Assembly: GCF_029223485.1 (NCBI RefSeq)
Contig: NZ_JARHTP010000020.1
Span: 124,001 to 188,000, forward strand
Direction: 5' to 3'
DNA from: Streptomyces coacervatus
Lineage (GTDB): Bacteria > Actinomycetota > Actinomycetes > Streptomycetales > Streptomycetaceae
DNA length: 64,000 nt
The notes beneath the pieces were generated by a model that was not told where the DNA came from, searched no databases, and saw only the letters and a program-made list of their open reading frames with translations. Numbering within the stretch: the first letter of the stretch is position 1; the number at the start of each line of letters is the position of its first letter. The position numbers and the translations under genes were made by a program. Below are positions 7,132 through 17,486 of this stretch, in pieces.

Positions 7132-8315
7132 CCGCGCTGCGCCCCGAGCGCGAGTCCGCCGCCTCGTACGGGCAGGAGCCGTACGAGGGGTACGAGTCGT
7201 ACGAGGGGTATGAGGCGTCCGGTTCGTACGAGACGTCCGGTGCGTTCGAGGAGTGGAACGGCGATTCGGCGGGGCAGCAGGGGCAGCAGGGGCAGCACGG
7301 GGCGTATGCGGCGGCCGCGGAGGAGCCGTACGTACCGCCGCTCGTGGAGGAGCCGGAGCGGTATCTCCCGCCCGTCGACGACGAGACGGTGGCTCTGCGG
7401 ATACCGGAGCCGCCGCCGGGCGGTTCCATATTGCCGTCTGACGCCTCAACAGCCACACCTGCCACAGGAACCACTCCGGGCGGCCGAGCGGCCCGCAGGA
7501 AGGCCGCCAAGCGCCGTCATGGGCGCCATGGAGGCGCTCGTACGATGTCGGAGGCCTCGGAAGGCGCCGAGGAGACGTTCGCCGACGCTCCCCAGACGCC
7601 GCTCTCGCGCGTGGAGGCCCGTCGGCAGGCCCGCGCACGCAAGGCCAGTCCGGCCGTCGTCGCGAGCCGGGCGATCGGTGAGGTGTTCATCACCACCGGC
7701 GTACTGATGCTGCTGTTCGTCACCTACCAGTTGTGGTGGACGAACGTGCGGGCGCATGCGGCGGCGGACAAGGAGACCAGCACCCTCCAGAACGACTGGG
7801 CGAGCGGCAAGCGTGCACCGGGTGAGTTCGAGCCAGGCCAGGGCTTTGCGATTCTCGACATCCCCAAGCTGGACGTGGTCGTGCCGATCGCCGAGGGCGT
7901 CAGCAACAAGAAGGTGCTCGACAAGGGCATGGTCGGCCACTACAGCGAGGGCAAGCTGAAGACGGCGATGCCCGACGCGAAGACCGGCAATTTCGCGCTC
8001 GCGGGGCACCGCAACACGCATGGCGAGCCGTTCCGGTACATCAACCGGCTCACGAAGGGCGACGAGGTCGTCGTCGAGACGCAGGACAAGTACTTCGTCT
8101 ACAAGATCACTTCGACGCTGCCGGTGACGTCGCCGAGCAATACGAGCGTGATCGGTCCCGTGCCGCCCCAGTCGGGTTTCACAAAGCCGGGCCGGTACAT
8201 CACGCTGACGACCTGTACTCCGGAGTTCACCAGCAAGTACCGGTTGATCGTCTGGGGCAAGATGGTCGAGGAACGGCCGCGCAGCAAGGGCAAGCCGGAT
8301 GCGCTCGTCGAGTAG
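7128..8315 (+). CDS. Class E sortase with long cytoplasmic N-terminal extension
   Basis: A 395-residue protein. Residues 1-180 form an unusual low-complexity cytoplasmic region: Tyr/Glu/Gly repeats (EPYEGYESYEGYE), then Gln/Gly, Pro and Arg/Lys-rich stretches. The membrane helix is at about 184-203, followed by the sortase domain with H294 (LAGHRNTHG), C363 (TLTTCTPEF) and R372 (KYRLIVWG). The GTG start overlaps the trpG-like stop (GTGA). It corresponds by synteny to one of the S. coelicolor SrtE pair. The long N-terminus is not needed for catalysis and could bind a partner or be phosphorylated. Confidence 0.88.
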   Translation: MTALRPERESAASYGQEPYEGYESYEGYEASGSYETSGAFEEWNGDSAGQQGQQGQHGAYAAAAEEPYVPPLVEEPERYLPPVDDETVALRIPEPPPGGSILPSDASTATPATGTTPGGRAARRKAAKRRHGRHGGARTMSEASEGAEETFADAPQTPLSRVEARRQARARKASPAVVASRAIGEVFITTGVLMLLFVTYQLWWTNVRAHAAADKETSTLQNDWASGKRAPGEFEPGQGFAILDIPKLDVVVPIAEGVSNKKVLDKGMVGHYSEGKLKTAMPDAKTGNFALAGHRNTHGEPFRYINRLTKGDEVVVETQDKYFVYKITSTLPVTSPSNTSVIGPVPPQSGFTKPGRYITLTTCTPEFTSKYRLIVWGKMVEERPRSKGKPDALVE

Positions 8316-8321
8316 GGGCAG

Positions 8322-9080
8322 ATGAACGTGGCAGCGACCACCGACGACACTCAAGAGGACACGGACGCGCCCGCGGCGCCACCGGCGCGCCGCCGCGGCC
8401 ACGGCCGCATCGCGGCGGCGGTGAGCGTCTTCGGCGAACTCCTCATCACGGCGGGCCTGATACTCGGCTTGTTCGTCGTCTACTCGCTCTGGTGGACGAA
8501 CGTCGTCGCCGACCGCGCGGCGGACAAGCAGGGCGAAAAGGTCCGCGACACCTGGGCCCACGAGGACCAGAACACGGGCCCCGGTGCGCTGGACACCAAG
8601 AACGGCATCGGCTTCCTGCACGTCCCCGCCATGAAGAACGGCGAGGTCCTGGTCGAGAAGGGCACATCGACGAAGGTCCTCAACGACGGCGTGGCCGGCT
8701 ACTACACGGACCCGGTCAAGGCGACCCTCCCGACGACGGGCAAGAAGGGCAACTTCACGCTGGCCGCCCACCGGGACGGCCATGGCGCGAAGTTCCACAA
8801 CATCGACAAGGTGCAGGTCGGCGACGCGATCGTCTTCGAGACCAGGGACAAGTGGTACGTCTACAAGGTCTACGACATCCTCGACGAGACCTCGAAGTTC
8901 AACGTGAAGGTCATCTCGCAGATCCCGAAGGAGTCGGGGAAGAAGAAGGCGGGCCACTACATCACGCTGACGACGTGCACGCCTGTGTACACGTCCCGGT
9001 ATCGGTATGTGGTGTGGGGGGAGTTGGTGCGGGTGGAGAAGGTGGACGGTAAGAGGACGCCGCCGAAGGAACTGCAGTGA
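8322..9080 (+). CDS. Class E sortase
   Basis: A 252-residue sortase of the usual class E length. It has a short basic cytoplasmic N-terminus, a membrane helix at about residues 37-57, and a catalytic domain with H150 (LAAHRDGHG), C219 (TLTTCTPVY) and R228. It starts 6 nt after the preceding sortase stop, so the two are surely co-transcribed. In S. coelicolor two adjacent class E sortases at this locus anchor chaplins through LAxTG signals; no chaplin gene is in this window. A strong terminator follows. Confidence 0.9.
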   Translation: MNVAATTDDTQEDTDAPAAPPARRRGHGRIAAAVSVFGELLITAGLILGLFVVYSLWWTNVVADRAADKQGEKVRDTWAHEDQNTGPGALDTKNGIGFLHVPAMKNGEVLVEKGTSTKVLNDGVAGYYTDPVKATLPTTGKKGNFTLAAHRDGHGAKFHNIDKVQVGDAIVFETRDKWYVYKVYDILDETSKFNVKVISQIPKESGKKKAGHYITLTTCTPVYTSRYRYVVWGELVRVEKVDGKRTPPKELQ

Positions 9081-9084
9081 GGTG

Positions 9085-9111
9085 ACTGAGGTCCCGTGAG
9101 GACCTCAGTCC
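9085..9111 (+). terminator. Terminator after the sortase cluster
   Basis: Perfect 11-bp stem: GACTGAGGTCC (9085-9095) and GGACCTCAGTC (9101-9111), loop CGTGA. It starts 5 nt after the sortase stop codon. Confidence 0.8.
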
Positions 9112-9123
9112 TCTAGCATGGCG

Positions 9124-9164
9124 GAGGCCCGAAGCCGCAACTACCCTTTGCGGCTTCGGGCCTC
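9124..9164. terminator. Bidirectional hairpin between convergent genes
   Basis: Perfect 17-bp stem: GAGGCCCGAAGCCGCAA (9124-9140) and its complement (9148-9164), with a 7-nt loop. It lies between the sortase gene and the convergent endonuclease gene (stop at 9179), so it can stop transcription from both sides. Confidence 0.85.
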
Positions 9165-9178
9165 TTGCGCGGTGACGC

Positions 9179-10201
9179 CTACTGCAGGGCTTTGAGGCGC
9201 ACTCCTGCGGTCCACTCTTCCAACTCGTCGCGGTTCACGGTGATGACCCCGCTCAGGTCTGCGATCGCTTGTGCTTCCCGGCTGAAGTTGCACGTAGCCA
9301 CGAACAGGGCCACATCGACCCGGTCGACGGCTCGTGCGGCACCGGCGAACTTCTGCATGTCGGCACTGGGGACATGCGCGCGCCCGGACCGGTTCTTGCA
9401 CTGAACGGCCAGACTCCGTCCGTCCGCTGTGCGGCCGGTGATGTCGATGCCCCGGTCGTTGTGGGATTGGCGAACGACGACATCCGTACAACCGTCCCGA
9501 CGTAGGAGTTCAGCGACGTGGCGCTCGAAGGCCTGCCAGGTCATGGCTGCGATGGAGGCCCGGACCTGGTCTGTGGGCGACTCTCCTTCCAGGGTGCTGA
9601 TCCGCTGGTGGTGCCAGCACAGCTTGCGTTCGATGTTCTGGACGTCCTCGCGGAGGGCGATGAGCTCGCGGCGGTGCTCGCCCGAGGTTTCGATCAGGGC
9701 GTTGAACATCGGCACGACGGTCTTGCCGAGGATGTGGGTGATGCGTTGGTCGATGCGGTCGTCGAGGGAGACATCGCCCCTGTGGACGGAGTTATCCACA
9801 GGCTGCGTACGCGCCACGTACTCCATGTCCAGGAGGTACACACGCACCTGACGTGCGACTTCGCTATCGCGGAGCAGCATGGCGATGTTGAGGACGGCTC
9901 GGCGGGAGAACAGGGCGAGGGACCTTGTGCGTGACTGGATTCCACTGAGTTCCTTGAAGGAAGTCAGTTCTGAACCTGTCAACACGCGGTAGCCGCTGGC
10001 TTCGAGCTCTTCCCTGTGATCATGTACCAGAGAAGTGATGGCGGTGAGCCCTACCTCGAAGTACGCCGCCACCATCGCCGTAGTCACATGCATCCCGTCC
10101 GGCAGCAGCGACAGCGCCTTGACTTTGTCGAGGACGTCGGTTCGCTCCAGGACGCTGTCGCGCAGGCTCTTCGATTCCAGCAGCGCCGATTCGTTGATCA
10201 C
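9179..10201 (-). CDS. Mrr-like restriction endonuclease fused to an antirepressor-like N-terminal domain
   Basis: A 340-residue protein. The C-terminal third (about 215-330) is a PD-(D/E)xK nuclease of the Mrr type: D253 in DRGIDITG, and Q267/K269 in AVQCKNRSG, preceded by a WQAFERHVAELL helix. The N-terminal part (about 20-130), with LPDGMHVTTAMVAAYF and RRAVLNIAMLLRDSEVARQV, resembles a phage antirepressor/KilA-like DNA-binding domain; a helical linker joins them. GTG 10201 was chosen for its AAGGG site. No methylase is adjacent, so a type IV (modification-dependent) enzyme is plausible. It is an accessory insertion in an otherwise conserved locus. Confidence 0.75.
   Translation of the reverse strand: MINESALLESKSLRDSVLERTDVLDKVKALSLLPDGMHVTTAMVAAYFEVGLTAITSLVHDHREELEASGYRVLTGSELTSFKELSGIQSRTRSLALFSRRAVLNIAMLLRDSEVARQVRVYLLDMEYVARTQPVDNSVHRGDVSLDDRIDQRITHILGKTVVPMFNALIETSGEHRRELIALREDVQNIERKLCWHHQRISTLEGESPTDQVRASIAAMTWQAFERHVAELLRRDGCTDVVVRQSHNDRGIDITGRTADGRSLAVQCKNRSGRAHVPSADMQKFAGAARAVDRVDVALFVATCNFSREAQAIADLSGVITVNRDELEEWTAGVRLKALQ
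9781..9800. other. Inverted pair of DnaA-box-like sequences inside the endonuclease gene
   Basis: CCGTCCACA on the minus strand (9781-9789) and TTATCCACA on the plus strand (9792-9800) face each other with 2 nt between. Both fit the Streptomyces DnaA-box consensus. They lie in coding sequence. Confidence 0.4.
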
Positions 10202-10345
10202 GTTCTGCCCTTCCGTTCGTGGTGTGGCCGTACGGCCAGGGCAGAGCTCGTACACCCCGCCCCATCCGATCAACGAATCGTCAGATGTGAAGACACGATC
10301 GACGTAGGAGCAGATGTTCAGTACGGGGATCTTGGTGGCACGAAA

Positions 10346-10383
10346 GAGCCCCGGTGCCCTGTGTGAACAGGGTGCCGGGGCTC
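10346..10383. terminator. Terminator downstream of pknB
   Basis: A 17-bp stem, GAGCCCCGGTGCCCTGT (10346-10362) and ACAGGGTGCCGGGGCTC (10367-10383), with a GTGA loop and two central G-T wobbles. It starts 20 nt beyond the pknB stop codon (minus strand) and separates pknB from the endonuclease promoter. Confidence 0.8.
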
Positions 10384-10402
10384 CTTGGCGGTGGGAGGGC
10401 TG

Positions 10403-12421
<2,019 letters not shown>

Positions 12422-12589
12422 AGCTCCTACCAGCCCTCTCCGTCGGTCCCGACCGGCACGGGTGTGCGGTCGGAGGCTGCCGTCCGGGCCTACCGTACCC
12501 GGCTAGCTTTGTGTGACCTGGCCAAGTGCGTCACCCGATACAGGACCGGTATCGCAACGTGCACCGATGTGAAGGGGACGTGAGCGGGG

Positions 12590-14068
12590 TCACTTCTTGG
12601 AGTTGATGACCGCCTCCATCACGCTCTTCGCGATCGGGGCGGCGAGGCCGCCGCCGGAGATGTCTTCGCGGTTGGCGTTGTCGTCCTCGATCACCACGGC
12701 CACGGCGACCGGCGAGCTGCCGTCGCTGAGCCTGGCGTAGGAGAGGAACCAGGCGTACGGGTTCTTGCTGTTGGCCACACCGTGCTGCGCGGTACCGGTC
12801 TTGCCGCCGACCGTGATGCCGCCGCCGATCTGGGCCTTCTGACCCGTGCCCTCCTTGACGACCGTCTCCATCATCGACTGCAGGATCTGCGCGTTCTTCG
12901 CCGACAGGGGCTGGCTGAGCTCCTGCGGGTCGGTCTGCGCGACGGTGTCGAGGTTGGACGACTGGAGCTTGTCGACCATGTACGGCTTCATCAGCTTGCC
13001 GTTGTTGGCGACCGCGGAGGCGACCATGGCCATCTGCAGGGGGGTCGCGGCGGTGTTGTACTGGCCGATCGAGGACAGCGCGGTCTGCGAGGGGTTCATG
13101 TTCTCGGAGAACACCGAGGCGTTGGAGCGGACCGGGACGAACTGCTCGGAGTCGAAGCCGAACTTCTTCGCCTCGGCCAGCATCTTGTCGCTGCCGAGGT
13201 CGGAGCCGATCTTGCCGAACACGGTGTTGCAGGACACCTTCAGGGCTACCCGCATCGTCGCGTTCTTGCAGGGGATGTTCCCCTCGTTCTTCAGCGGGGT
13301 CGTGGTGCCCTTCATGATGTAGGGCAGTGGCGAGTCGGTGTTCTCGTCGGCGGACGTGTACAGCCCGTTCTCCAGCGCGGCCGCGGCCGTGACCACCTTG
13401 AAGGTGGAGCCCGGCGGGTAGGTCTCGCGCAGCGCCCGATTCAGCATCGGGTCGTCGGGGTTGTACTGCTTCTGCAGGTTCTTCCAGGCCTTCGCGTCGT
13501 CGTTGGTGTTGCCGGCGAAGACGGAGGGGTCGTACGAGGGGTACGAGGCCATCGCCAGGATCTTGCCCGTGGACGGGTCGAGCGCGGCGACAGCACCCTT
13601 GCCGCCCTGGGCCTTCAGACCGTCGTACGCGGCCTTCTGCGCGGCAGCGTTGAGGGTGGTGACGACGTTGCCGCCCGACTTCTGCTTGCCCGTGATCATG
13701 TCGAGGGTGTTGCGGAAGAAGAGCCGGTCGTCGGTGCCGGTGAGGATGCCGTCGTCGACCTTCTCCAGGAAACTGCCGTCGAAGGCCTGGGAGGAGTAGC
13801 CGGTGACCGGGGCCCACATGGGCCCGTTCTTGTACGTGCGCTTGTACTTGAAGTCGCCGTGCTTGTTCACGACCGAGCCGGTTATGGGGTCGCCGTCGAC
13901 GACGATGTCGCCCCGCGGGTTCGCGTACCGCTGGATGGCGACGCGGCGGTTGGCCGGATCGGTGCGGAGTTTGTCGGCCTGGGCGTACTGCAGCCAGTTG
14001 TCACGGATCAACAGCGCCAGGACGAGAAGTCCGCAGAAGATCGCGATTCGGCGCAGTGGCTTGTTCAC
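12590..14068 (-). CDS. pbpA: Penicillin-binding protein PbpA (class B transpeptidase)
   Basis: A 492-residue class B PBP that cross-links peptidoglycan with its partner SEDS protein FtsW/RodA, encoded just upstream. A membrane helix at about residues 7-23 (IAIFCGLLVLALLI) anchors the extracytoplasmic domains. The transpeptidase motifs are S221 in STFK, S279 in SCN and K423 in KTG. GTG 14068 (MNKPLRR) was chosen because GGAAAGG lies 6 nt upstream; an in-frame GTG at 14083 has no such site. The 168-nt gap to pknB and the 220-nt gap to the next upstream open frame allow separate promoters. Mycobacterial PbpA at the same locus is involved in division. Confidence 0.94.
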   Translation of the reverse strand: MNKPLRRIAIFCGLLVLALLIRDNWLQYAQADKLRTDPANRRVAIQRYANPRGDIVVDGDPITGSVVNKHGDFKYKRTYKNGPMWAPVTGYSSQAFDGSFLEKVDDGILTGTDDRLFFRNTLDMITGKQKSGGNVVTTLNAAAQKAAYDGLKAQGGKGAVAALDPSTGKILAMASYPSYDPSVFAGNTNDDAKAWKNLQKQYNPDDPMLNRALRETYPPGSTFKVVTAAAALENGLYTSADENTDSPLPYIMKGTTTPLKNEGNIPCKNATMRVALKVSCNTVFGKIGSDLGSDKMLAEAKKFGFDSEQFVPVRSNASVFSENMNPSQTALSSIGQYNTAATPLQMAMVASAVANNGKLMKPYMVDKLQSSNLDTVAQTDPQELSQPLSAKNAQILQSMMETVVKEGTGQKAQIGGGITVGGKTGTAQHGVANSKNPYAWFLSYARLSDGSSPVAVAVVIEDDNANREDISGGGLAAPIAKSVMEAVINSKK

Positions 14069-14189
14069 ATCCGGCCTTTCCACAAGCTAACAGGTGCGCC
14101 TGCCGCTTCAGTCTCTCGGTGCCGATGGTGCTGGTGTCATCTTGGCCGCCCACAGTCTAGAGGCAGCGGCTGTGTCTCCCGGGCGGGGC

Positions 14190-14198
14190 TGTGGACAA
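14190..14198 (-). other. Single DnaA box
   Basis: TTGTCCACA on the minus strand, in the gap between ftsW and pbpA. A weaker CTTTCCACA lies on the plus strand at about 14076-14084. Confidence 0.35.
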
Positions 14199-14250
14199 CG
14201 ACTGGTGAAGAGACGCATGAGCGGTGCGGTGGGTTCCGGAAAGCGCGGAG

Positions 14251-14285
14251 GGCTTCCGGTTCCGGCGGGTGCCGGGCCGGAAGCC
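14251..14285 (-). terminator. Hairpin between ftsW and pbpA
   Basis: Arms GGCTTCCGG (14251-14259) and CCGGAAGCC (14277-14285), with further pairing of CCGGC/GCCGG inside. It lies downstream of ftsW on the minus strand, so it could reduce read-through into pbpA. Confidence 0.5.
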
Positions 14286-14290
14286 GTCCG

Positions 14291-14344
14291 TCAGGACCAG
14301 AGGTCGCAGGGGTCGACGATCGTCAGGTCGGTGATCAGCGTCAC
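14291..14344 (-). CDS. Possible 17-residue leader-like peptide coupled to ftsW
   Basis: A GTG overlapping the ftsW stop (GTGA) opens a frame coding MTLITDLTIVDPCDLWS and ending just before the hairpin at 14251-14285. The overlap favours translational coupling. There is no known family, and the frame may be chance; conservation across Streptomyces would decide. Confidence 0.25.
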   Translation of the reverse strand: MTLITDLTIVDPCDLWS

Positions 14345-15807
14345 TCGACGGGGCCGGCGGCGCCGGGGCGGACCACCTGGGTCATCTCGGCGTCGGGGTT
14401 GCCGGCGGGGGTGGGCGCCGGGCGGCGGGCGGTGTCGCTGATTCTGATCAGGATGCCGATCAGTGCCCAGTTGGCGATGACGGAGGAGCCGCCGTAGGCC
14501 AGGAACGGCATCGTCATACCGGTCAGCGGGATCAGGCCCATCACACCACCGGCCACCACGAAGACCTGTAGCGCGAAGGCGCCGGACAGGCCGATGGCGA
14601 GCAGTTTGCCGAAGGGGTCGCGGGCGGCGAGGGCGGTGCGCACACCGCGCTCCACGATCAGGCCGTAGATCAGCAGGATCGCCATGATGCCGGCCAGGCC
14701 CAGTTCCTCGCCGAAGGTGGCGAGGATGAAGTCGGAGTTGGCGGCGAAGCGGATCAGCTCGGAGTGGCCCTGGCCCCAGCCGGTGCCGAGGGTGCCGCCG
14801 GAGCCGAAGGCCCACAGGGCCTGCATGGCCTGCTCGGAGTGGAGGATGCCGTCGTGGCTGCCGGCCTGGCTGAGCTTGTACTCGCGCATCGGGTCGAGCC
14901 AGGCCTGGACACGGGTCTGGATGTGCGGCTCGAAGCTCGCCACGCCGACGGCGCCGGCCGCGGACATCAGCAGACCGAAGACGATCCAACTGGTCCGCTC
15001 GGTGGCGACGTACAGCATGATGACGAACATTCCGAAGAACAGCAGCGATGTACCGAGGTCGGTCTCGAAGACCAGGATGAGGATCGAGATCATCCAGACG
15101 ACGATGATCGGGCCGAGGTCGCGGCCGCGCGGCAGGTACAGGCCCATGAAGCGGCGGCTGGCGAGGGCGAGCGCGTCGCGCTTCACCATCAGGTAGCCGG
15201 CGAAGAAGATGGCCAGCACGATCTTGGCGAACTCGCCGGGCTGGATGGTGAAGCTGCCGACGTGGATCCAGATCTTGGCGCCGTACACATTGGCGCCGAG
15301 GCCCGGGACCAGCGGGAGCAGCAGCAGGACCAGGGCGCCGACCATGGAGATGTAGGTGTAGCGCTGGAGGGCCCGGTGGTCCTTGAGGAAGATCAGGACG
15401 ACGACGAACAGGGTGATGCCGAGCGCCGTGTAGAGCAGCTGGTTGGTGGCCTTGCCGCCGGCCACGCCGATCTGCCGCAGCAGCGCCGACTGGTCGAGCC
15501 GCCAGATCGCGACGAGCCCGAGTCCGTTCAGCAGCGTGGCCAGGGGCAGCAGCAGCGGGTCGGCGTACGGGGCGAACTTCCGTACCGCGAGATGGCCGAC
15601 GCCCGCGAGCAGGCCGAGTCCCAGGCCGTAGCTCAGCAGGCCGGCCGGCACCTTGTCGTCGATGGCCAGGCCCACGTTGGCGTAGGCGAAGACCGGGATG
15701 GCGACGGCGAACAGCAGGAGCGCGAGCTCGGTGTTGCGCCGGCTGGGTGCGCCGATCGCGCCGATCGTGGACGTGTGGTGCGTCGGGGTGTTGGTAGTGC
15801 TGCTCAT
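14341..15807 (-). CDS. ftsW: FtsW/RodA-type SEDS peptidoglycan polymerase
   Basis: A 488-residue SEDS protein that polymerises lipid II into glycan strands together with a class B PBP (pbpA, next gene). About ten membrane helices span residues 27-460. Family marks include WIHVGSFTIQPGEFAKI, FETDLGTSLLFFG, GQGHSELIRFAANSDFI (with a conserved Asp) and GVMGLIPLTGMTMPFLAYGGSS. It corresponds to rodA (Rv0017c) of mycobacteria by position; ftsW in the division cluster is a separate gene, so rodA is the better functional analogue. ATG start; it follows the phosphatase gene by 27 nt. Confidence 0.93.
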   Translation of the reverse strand: MSSTTNTPTHHTSTIGAIGAPSRRNTELALLLFAVAIPVFAYANVGLAIDDKVPAGLLSYGLGLGLLAGVGHLAVRKFAPYADPLLLPLATLLNGLGLVAIWRLDQSALLRQIGVAGGKATNQLLYTALGITLFVVVLIFLKDHRALQRYTYISMVGALVLLLLPLVPGLGANVYGAKIWIHVGSFTIQPGEFAKIVLAIFFAGYLMVKRDALALASRRFMGLYLPRGRDLGPIIVVWMISILILVFETDLGTSLLFFGMFVIMLYVATERTSWIVFGLLMSAAGAVGVASFEPHIQTRVQAWLDPMREYKLSQAGSHDGILHSEQAMQALWAFGSGGTLGTGWGQGHSELIRFAANSDFILATFGEELGLAGIMAILLIYGLIVERGVRTALAARDPFGKLLAIGLSGAFALQVFVVAGGVMGLIPLTGMTMPFLAYGGSSVIANWALIGILIRISDTARRPAPTPAGNPDAEMTQVVRPGAAGPVE

Positions 15808-15834
15808 CGTGTGACAGGGCCTCTCACGGCTTGC

Positions 15835-17394
15835 CTACTGCTTACCGCACAGCGAGACGACCTTCTGCTCATCGTCCGAGAGAGTGGGGCCGGGGCTGGG
15901 GGTGGGTGCGGTCGCTGATGTGGACGGGGTCGGTGAGGTCGAGGGGCTCGGTGATGCCTTGGACGTGAGGGAGGTCTTGGTGGTTCCCGTGGTGCCGCCC
16001 GCCTGGCCCGTGCCGGTCTTGGAGTTCTTCTGGCTCTCGGCCTGCTGACGCTCGGTCTCCTTCTTGCACGCGGAGGCCTGCACGGAAAGCTCGTTGACCT
16101 TCGACTGGGCGGCGGGGAGACCGCCCTCGGCGATCGTGGCCTTGACCTGCTTCTGCTGGTACGGCGGCAGGTACTTGAGTTCGATCTCCGGGTGGTCCTT
16201 CTCGACCTTCGAGAGGGAGACCCAGGCCAGGTCCTGGCTGATGCCCCGGTACAGCGCGACGTGCTCGTCCTTGGCGCCGACGTAGTACTGCGTCTGCGTC
16301 CAGCGCCAGCCGCCGTAGAGGCCGCCGCCGACGACGGCGAGAGCGAGCACGAGGTAGAAGGATCTCTTCGCCCACTTGCGGCCCTTGCCGGGCTTGACGA
16401 AGTCGTCGTCGGTGTAGTCGCCGAAGCTGCCCGCCGGGATGTAGCCGGTGGTGTCGCCGGAGCCGGGCGGGCCGAACTCGCCGCCGCCCCCTCCGTGACC
16501 CTGGCGGCCGAGGCCGGACGCGCGCCCTGCGGGGGTCTCCATGAAGCCGGGGTCGTGCAGGTGGTTCTGGTTCTCGGCGACCGCGCCGACCACGACCGGG
16601 GTGTCGGAGAGCTGCCCGGCGAGGGTGTCTCCGGTGTCGAGGTCCAGTACGTCGGCGACGATGACGGTGATGTTGTCGGGGCCGCCGCCGCGCAGCGCGA
16701 GCTGGATCAGCTCCTGCACGGTCTCCTGGGGGCCCTGGTAGCTGGCGAGGGTGTCCTCGAGGGTCTGGTGGGAGACGACGCCGGACAGGCCGTCGGAGCA
16801 GATCAAGTAGCGGTCGCCGGCGCGGACTTCACGGATGGAGAGGTCGGGCTCGACGTGCTCGCCGCTGCCCAGCGCGCGCATCAGCAGGGAGCGCTGCGGG
16901 TGGGTGGTGGCTTCCTCTTCGGTGATACGGCCCTCGTCGACCAGGCGCTGCACCCAGGTGTGGTCCTGGGTGATCTGGGTGAGGACGCCGTCGCGGAGCA
17001 GGTACGCGCGCGAGTCGCCGACGTGCACGAGGCCCAGGCGCTGGCCGGTCCACAGGAGGGCGGTGAGGGTGGTACCCATGCCCTCCAGCTGCGGGTCTTC
17101 TTCCACCATCGCGCGCAGCTGGTCGTTGGCGCGCTGTACGGCGGTGCCGAGGGAGGTGAGGATGTCGGAGCCCGGCACGTCGTCGTCGAGGGCGACGATG
17201 GTGGAGATGGCCTCGGAGGAGGCGACCTCTCCGGCGGCGGCGCCGCCCATGCCGTCGGCGATCGCGAGCAGGCGCGGACCGGCGTATCCGGAGTCCTCGT
17301 TGCCCTCGCGGATCATGCCTTTGTGCGATCCGGCGGCGAAGCGCAGTGACAGACTCATGCGCACCTCGCCCGTCGGCTCCGGGTACATCCGCAC
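15835..17394 (-). CDS. pstP: PP2C-family protein serine/threonine phosphatase (PstP-like)
   Basis: A protein of about 519 residues that removes phosphates placed by PknB. The PP2C domain occupies roughly residues 15-245 with the metal-binding motifs GNEDSGYAG, IADGMGG, VHVGDSRAYLL, SDGLSG and GGPDNITVIV. A cytoplasmic linker, one membrane helix (about 328-348) and an extracellular Ser/Thr/Pro tail follow. Start GTG 17394 has GGAGGG 8 nt upstream; ATG 17358 (MSLSLRF) is a good alternative with GAGG upstream. It lies between ftsW and fhaB in the conserved operon. Confidence 0.92.
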   Translation of the reverse strand: MRMYPEPTGEVRMSLSLRFAAGSHKGMIREGNEDSGYAGPRLLAIADGMGGAAAGEVASSEAISTIVALDDDVPGSDILTSLGTAVQRANDQLRAMVEEDPQLEGMGTTLTALLWTGQRLGLVHVGDSRAYLLRDGVLTQITQDHTWVQRLVDEGRITEEEATTHPQRSLLMRALGSGEHVEPDLSIREVRAGDRYLICSDGLSGVVSHQTLEDTLASYQGPQETVQELIQLALRGGGPDNITVIVADVLDLDTGDTLAGQLSDTPVVVGAVAENQNHLHDPGFMETPAGRASGLGRQGHGGGGGEFGPPGSGDTTGYIPAGSFGDYTDDDFVKPGKGRKWAKRSFYLVLALAVVGGGLYGGWRWTQTQYYVGAKDEHVALYRGISQDLAWVSLSKVEKDHPEIELKYLPPYQQKQVKATIAEGGLPAAQSKVNELSVQASACKKETERQQAESQKNSKTGTGQAGGTTGTTKTSLTSKASPSPSTSPTPSTSATAPTPSPGPTLSDDEQKVVSLCGKQ

Positions 17395-17486
17395 GGTGCC
17401 CACCCTCCGGTCGGGAGCGCGCCGGTGCCCGTGGTGGGGGCCGCCGCTGCGTGCTCGCTCCGCTCGCGCTCATTCATGACGTGGCA

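Noticed and set aside
9124..9164. Attenuator or riboswitch
   Set aside because: It is a simple perfect stem between convergent genes, which fits a bidirectional terminator.
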